A stretch of DNA of 59,382 bases from an uncultured Elusimicrobia bacterium (GTDB lineage: Bacteria; Elusimicrobiota; Elusimicrobia; Elusimicrobiales; UBA9959): positions 1 to 59,382 of the forward strand of contig CAIRNJ010000108.1 in the NCBI GenBank assembly GCA_903879915.1, in the 5' to 3' direction. A model generated the notes under the pieces. The model did not search any database, was not told the origin of the DNA, and saw only the letters and a program-made list of their open reading frames with translations. How positions within the stretch are numbered: the first letter of the stretch is position 1; each line of letters opens with the position of its first letter. The translations under genes were made by a program, and so were the position numbers. Below, in pieces: positions 55,638-59,382 of the stretch.

Positions 55638-57260
55638 TCAGTTCTTCAGCAGCAGGCGCGGCGGTTTGCCGTATTCGGAGAAGATGGCGGCTATTTCGTC
55701 GAAATCCAGCTCTTCCCGCTTCAGCAGTTCGTCGGCGAAGCGCTCCACTATCTTCCAGTTCGCGGAAAGAAGTTTCTCCACCTCCGCCAGCTGCTCCCGC
55801 ATCAGTTCCTGGGTCTCCCTCTCGAGCATGTCGGTTATCACGGCCGAGCGCTCGGATTTCCTGACGGAAGAATAATTGCCGATAAAGCCGCTCTTGCCCA
55901 TGCCCATGGCCCACACCATCCGGTGCGCGGTGCCGGTGGCGGAGACGAAATCAGAGCCCACCCCGGAGGAGGTGACGCCGTACTTTATTTTTTCCGCGGC
56001 GTAGCCGCCCAGAGAGGCGCGCAGCCAGCCCATATAGCTGTCGCGGTCGGGCACGTGCAGCTCCTCCGTCGGCATATGATGCACCACGCCCAGCGCGCCG
56101 CCGCGGTGCAGGATGGAAGCCTTAAAAACGTCGTCGGTGGGATGCGACAGGTAGATGGTGACCAGGTGGCCGGCCTCGTGGCAGGCTATGCGCTCGCGCT
56201 CCCGCGGCGTCATGCTGAGGCGGTGGGCCACGCCAAGCTCGATGCGCTCTATCGCGGCGCTGATGTCCTTGTAGGTGACCTGCGCCGCGGAGTTGCGCAC
56301 GGCTATCAGCGCGGCCTCCTTGACCACGTTCTCTATGTCGGCAGGGGAACTGCCCACGGCCTTCCGGGCGAGCCTGCCCAGGTCCATGCTTTTGTCGAAG
56401 CTCACCTTGTTCAGATAATAGGCGAAAAGCTTCTCGCGCTCAGCGAGATTGGGCCGGTCCACGAAGATCTTGCGGTCGAAGCGGCCCGGGCGCAGCAGGG
56501 CCTCGTCCAGGATGCCCTCCAGCGCGTTGGTGGCCGCGAAAACTATGATATTGGCGTCGCTGCCGGAAAGGCCGTCCATCTCCACCAGCAGCTGGTTCTG
56601 CGTGCTGTTGGTCTCGGAGCCGCCGCCGAACGCGTCGAACAGGATGCGGCGCCGCCCGATCACCTCGACCTCGTCGATAAAAATGATGCAGGCGCCGTGG
56701 ACCTGCGCGTATTCCCGGGCCTGCTTGAACAGCTTGCGCACGCGGCTCGCGCCCACGCCCACGAAAACCTCCACGAACTCGGAGCCGGAAACGGACAGGA
56801 ACGGCACGCCGGCCTCGGTGGCCACGGCCTTGGCCATCAGGGTCTTGCCGCAGCCCGGCGGCCCCACCAGCAGCGCGCCTTTCAGGATCTTGCCGCCTAT
56901 GGCCTTCACCCGGGTGCGGTCCTTGATGAGCTGCACCACCTCCCAGGCCTCGCGCTTGGCTTCTTCCAGGCCTATGATATCGGAAAACCGTATATTGACC
57001 GCGCTCGCGTCCACCCTGGTCTTTTTCAGCGCGCTGAAGCCGCCCATCTGCATCAGGTACAGGAACCCCACGAAGATCACCGTGTTGAGCACCATCCACG
57101 GCATGCTGGCCACGTTCATGCTGATGATATAGCGCCGGGTGTTCTCCTCTATGCCGGCCAGGTACCAGACGGGGAAGACCACGGCCACCAGCACCACCGC
57201 GGTTATGGTCAGCGGCAGCCAGTACTTGCCCAGGAATATTTTAAGTTTAAGCCAGAACAT
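55638..57260 (-). CDS. FtsH-like membrane AAA+ zinc protease
   Basis: A 540-residue protein. Two membrane helices near the N-terminus (about 13-32 and 52-70) enclose only about 20 residues, far shorter than the usual FtsH periplasmic domain. Walker A is GPPGCGKT, Walker B IIFIDEVEV, the arginine finger region RPGRFDRK, and the zinc site HEAGHL with a later Asp (GSDFVSAT) is intact, so proteolysis is expected. It starts 4 bases after the TadE-like gene, with translational coupling and no separate ribosome site. A housekeeping FtsH would normally be elsewhere, so this copy may be dedicated to quality control or processing for the pilus-like system. Confidence 0.88.
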   Translation of the reverse strand: MFWLKLKIFLGKYWLPLTITAVVLVAVVFPVWYLAGIEENTRRYIISMNVASMPWMVLNTVIFVGFLYLMQMGGFSALKKTRVDASAVNIRFSDIIGLEEAKREAWEVVQLIKDRTRVKAIGGKILKGALLVGPPGCGKTLMAKAVATEAGVPFLSVSGSEFVEVFVGVGASRVRKLFKQAREYAQVHGACIIFIDEVEVIGRRRILFDAFGGGSETNSTQNQLLVEMDGLSGSDANIIVFAATNALEGILDEALLRPGRFDRKIFVDRPNLAEREKLFAYYLNKVSFDKSMDLGRLARKAVGSSPADIENVVKEAALIAVRNSAAQVTYKDISAAIERIELGVAHRLSMTPRERERIACHEAGHLVTIYLSHPTDDVFKASILHRGGALGVVHHMPTEELHVPDRDSYMGWLRASLGGYAAEKIKYGVTSSGVGSDFVSATGTAHRMVWAMGMGKSGFIGNYSSVRKSERSAVITDMLERETQELMREQLAEVEKLLSANWKIVERFADELLKREELDFDEIAAIFSEYGKPPRLLLKN

Positions 57261-57264
57261 AGGA

Positions 57265-57882
57265 TCAGTCTTTTATGCCCGGCAGCACGAACTGTATGGG
57301 CCGGTCGCGGCTGGGCACGTACTTGATGACCTCCAGCGATTTGCCGCCCCCGTTCTGGTGATTGCCGGGCTCCACGCACATGAAATCGTAGCCGTTCATG
57401 CAGTCCTGCCCGTAAGGATAGGCGCAGACGGCCTGCTTCGGATACCTGCACAGCAGTTTTATGTTCTTGGGGCTGGTATACACCCGGAGGGTTATCACGT
57501 TCCAGACCTGCGTGCGCTGCACCTCCAGCTTCATGCTCTGCAGGTTCAGGAACTTGGCCACCGAAGGATTGTCGAAGCCGATATAGCCCCGCACCTTGTC
57601 CTCTATGTCCTTCTGCAGCCGGTCGTCGGGGTAGTCCCCGGCGTTCAGGTGCGATTCCAGCTGCCAGCGGCGGGCGGCGTAGAACGAGGCGATCTCCAGC
57701 TTCTGCACCAGCACCAGCAGCGCGAAGATCTTGGCGGTGATGAAGACTATGACCAGGAAAACGGGAAAAAGCAGCACCACCTCGGTCATGGCCTGCCCCG
57801 GGCGCCCGTCGCGCAGCGCAGCCGCGCCGCGCGCCAGCCGCCGCGAAATAGTTCTGAACGCCGCTGTGATAGTTATCATCAT
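57265..57882 (-). CDS. TadE-like pseudopilin
   Basis: A 205-residue protein. A basic N-terminus is followed by GQAMTEVVLLFPVFLVIVF (about residues 29-47), matching the TadE-like prepilin pattern in which processing occurs before the Gln/Ala-x-x-Glu and the hydrophobic stretch. The mature domain of about 155 residues has four cysteines (LLCRYPKQAVCAYPYGQDC, FMCVEPG). TadE/TadF proteins help assemble or initiate Flp-type pili. It is 75 bases after the TadG-like gene and coupled to the FtsH-like gene. Confidence 0.78.
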   Translation of the reverse strand: MMITITAAFRTISRRLARGAAALRDGRPGQAMTEVVLLFPVFLVIVFITAKIFALLVLVQKLEIASFYAARRWQLESHLNAGDYPDDRLQKDIEDKVRGYIGFDNPSVAKFLNLQSMKLEVQRTQVWNVITLRVYTSPKNIKLLCRYPKQAVCAYPYGQDCMNGYDFMCVEPGNHQNGGGKSLEVIKYVPSRDRPIQFVLPGIKD

Positions 57883-57957
57883 GTCGCTATCCGCTTTCCC
57901 GACAAGACAGTCTCGCTGCGCTCGCCCCCCGACCCTCGATTCTCGATTCTTGATCCC

Positions 57958-59157
57958 CTACGGGTAAAGCCTCGTCTGATATTTCGGCGTGGGGTTCGGC
58001 CAGACGCAGTTATTGCTGGCCGAGGTAAGCTGTGGGCACTGCGTGGCTATGCGCGAATGAACGCAGGGCCGCCCCACCTCCTTGCAGGCCGCGATATCGT
58101 TGAACTTGACGTTGAAATAGTTGCTGGGCGCGTTCCAGCCCTGGTAGACCTGCAGGCCTTTGCCCAGCTTATCCAGAAAACTGTCCGACACGGTAGCCAG
58201 CTGGAACAGGCCGTGGGGATCGGACCCCAGCGTCATATCCATCGCCGGATTGCTTTTGCCCAAGTAGTAAGGCGAAGGCCAGCCGCCGGTATAGACCTTG
58301 GCGTGAAACTCTATGTGCTTGATGTAATGCATCATGAAGTCGCCGCCGGGCGCCTTCCTGAGCTTCGCCATCATGAAACCGCCGTTGCTCCTGAGGCCGT
58401 CCTCGCCGCAGGCCCCGGGGTTGTTGACGCATTCCTGCGTGCCGGCGTTAAGGTAGTAGGATTTCCTAAAAAAGTTAAAGGTGTCGGTCAGGCGGTCGAA
58501 GACGGTCCACTGCGACTCCTCCACGGAGCCCAGCAGGCTGTAGACCTGGGCGTAGAACATGTAGATGCCCGACGCCACCGGCCAGGGCAGTTTTATCGAG
58601 CCGCCCTGCGCCGAAGTCGTCAGGTCGAACATTTCTATGTCCGCGTTGGAGGTGGGGTTCGTCTTTACCGGGTCGCGCACCGTATTGTTGCCCCAGGGGT
58701 TGGTGGGGTTGTTGCTGTTGTTGGTGAATTCTATGCGCCAGATGGACTTCTCATCCAGGAGCTGCGGGTCAACGCCGGCGGAATTGTCCTCGATATCCTT
58801 GGGGAAAGCGCCGGCGTCGTAAAGGATGTCGTACTCGCAGATCTCGCCGGAATCGTCGTCATAGCCGTACTTGTCGCCGGGCGGGCAGGAATACCTTTCC
58901 CGGAAGATCCTGTGGGGGAACGGGCCGTTCACATAGGCCGTGCGGTTGAGCAGGTTCGTATAGTCGCCCATTTGTATGAACGAGGCCGAGTCCACCGCGA
59001 ACTGCTGCCGTATCTTTTCGCGGGAGATCTTGGTGGTCTCGAACAGCAGGTAGACGAAGATCAGCAGGGAAGGGATGACGAACAGCGAGGGCAGGAGTAT
59101 CTGGCCGCGGCGCAGCACGAAAGCCAAGGAGAAAAAACGTGGATTCGAGCGTTTCAT
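57958..59157 (-). CDS. TadG-like pilus-associated membrane protein
   Basis: A 399-residue protein. Basic residues and RRGQILLPSLFVIPSLLIFVY (about residues 16-36) form a prepilin-like or anchor segment with the same RGQ feature as its neighbours. The following KISREKIRQQFAVDSASFIQ is the helix typical of Tad-locus TadE/TadG proteins. The large mature part is Tyr/Asn/Pro-rich with several cysteines and no von Willebrand motif that I can see. It sits between a small prepilin and the TadE-like gene. The function, minor pilin or assembly scaffold, is inferred from context. Confidence 0.65.
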   Translation of the reverse strand: MKRSNPRFFSLAFVLRRGQILLPSLFVIPSLLIFVYLLFETTKISREKIRQQFAVDSASFIQMGDYTNLLNRTAYVNGPFPHRIFRERYSCPPGDKYGYDDDSGEICEYDILYDAGAFPKDIEDNSAGVDPQLLDEKSIWRIEFTNNSNNPTNPWGNNTVRDPVKTNPTSNADIEMFDLTTSAQGGSIKLPWPVASGIYMFYAQVYSLLGSVEESQWTVFDRLTDTFNFFRKSYYLNAGTQECVNNPGACGEDGLRSNGGFMMAKLRKAPGGDFMMHYIKHIEFHAKVYTGGWPSPYYLGKSNPAMDMTLGSDPHGLFQLATVSDSFLDKLGKGLQVYQGWNAPSNYFNVKFNDIAACKEVGRPCVHSRIATQCPQLTSASNNCVWPNPTPKYQTRLYP

Positions 59158-59185
59158 AAGCCTGTCTCTTGCCCTGCTCTGCCCG

Positions 59186-59382
59186 CTACTTCGGCGTGCC
59201 GGCGCCGATGATCATGCCCGCCAGCGTAAAGATACCCCCGAGAAGCTTCTTATGGAACAGGATGGTAAAAATTATCACCGCGCTGGCCACCACCGCCAGC
59301 ATCAGCAGGTAGTCCACGGTACTCTGTCCCGTCCGCCGGCGGAAAGCCGCGGCGCCCGGGAATGGAACGCCCGGGCCGAACG
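59186..59382 (-). CDS. Small class III-type prepilin, 5' end outside window
   Basis: The C-terminal 64 residues of a short protein whose start lies beyond the right edge. RRRTGQSTVDYLLMLAVVAS is a clear prepilin processing and hydrophobic segment: the GQ-S-T-V-D-Y pattern is that of class III signal peptides, with the acidic residue at +5 after the presumed G/Q cut. The mature peptide would be only about 45 residues (ending GMIIGAGTPK), like Flp pilins. It ends 28 bases before the TadG-like start. Probably a major or minor pilin subunit. Confidence 0.7.
   Translation of the reverse strand, partial: FGPGVPFPGAAAFRRRTGQSTVDYLLMLAVVASAVIIFTILFHKKLLGGIFTLAGMIIGAGTPK

Overview
The window is a high-GC, gene-dense bacterial chromosome segment. 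It carries about 50 protein genes, no rRNA or tRNA that I can see, and only the tip of one insertion sequence, at the left edge. Several features together suggest a diderm, probably of the Elusimicrobiota or a related lineage: a DUF6485 gene, a TatT-type TRAP transporter, Tad/class III-type prepilins, FlbD/MotAB genes without other flagellar genes, and a large set of Ala/Gly/Ser-rich membrane proteins. This placement is inference from gene content only.

Left part, 0-16.6 kb, minus strand. An IS110-like transposase start sits at the edge. Next comes the housekeeping operon dnaX-recR-comEC, then a small putative envelope protein. A run of six low-complexity membrane-anchored proteins follows (5.7-16.5 kb). 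At least four of them share recognisable short motifs and all have strong GGAGG-type ribosome sites.

Middle part, 16.6-46.4 kb, mixed strands, mostly metabolism and envelope. It holds a murC-like / MoaD-like / flavodiiron protein operon and a DUF6485-ridA-malQ-tatT-dctP run. A cation antiporter and an accessory patch follow (an M15-like peptidase with a duplicated 3' remnant, a PIN/AbrB toxin-antitoxin pair, ferritin, an orphan gene). The accessory patch separates tatT-dctP from the TRAP permeases dctQ-dctM. Beyond these lie a lipoprotein, a two-receiver PEP/pyruvate-binding protein, two parvulin foldases with pdxA, a GYF-domain membrane protein, glnA, mnmA-ddl and a membrane glycosyltransferase.

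Right part, 46.4-59.4 kb, mostly minus strand, is the most unusual. A lone receiver protein lies beside flbD-motA-motB, a 705-residue coiled-coil protein, and a single polypeptide joining a FliF-like periplasmic domain, a membrane segment, FliG domains and TPRs. No rod, hook, filament or export genes are visible. A well-delimited candidate small RNA of about 200 nt follows, with its own sigma70 promoter, a 15-bp closing stem and an intrinsic terminator. Then come an S41-like lipoprotein, a seventh low-complexity membrane protein, an FtsH-like protease and Tad-like pilus genes running off the right edge.

The promoters of three low-complexity protein genes and of the small RNA share an extended sequence that goes beyond the -35 and -10 boxes. 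This links the left and right clusters and suggests one co-regulated surface or motility machine. That link is my main inference and is not proven here.
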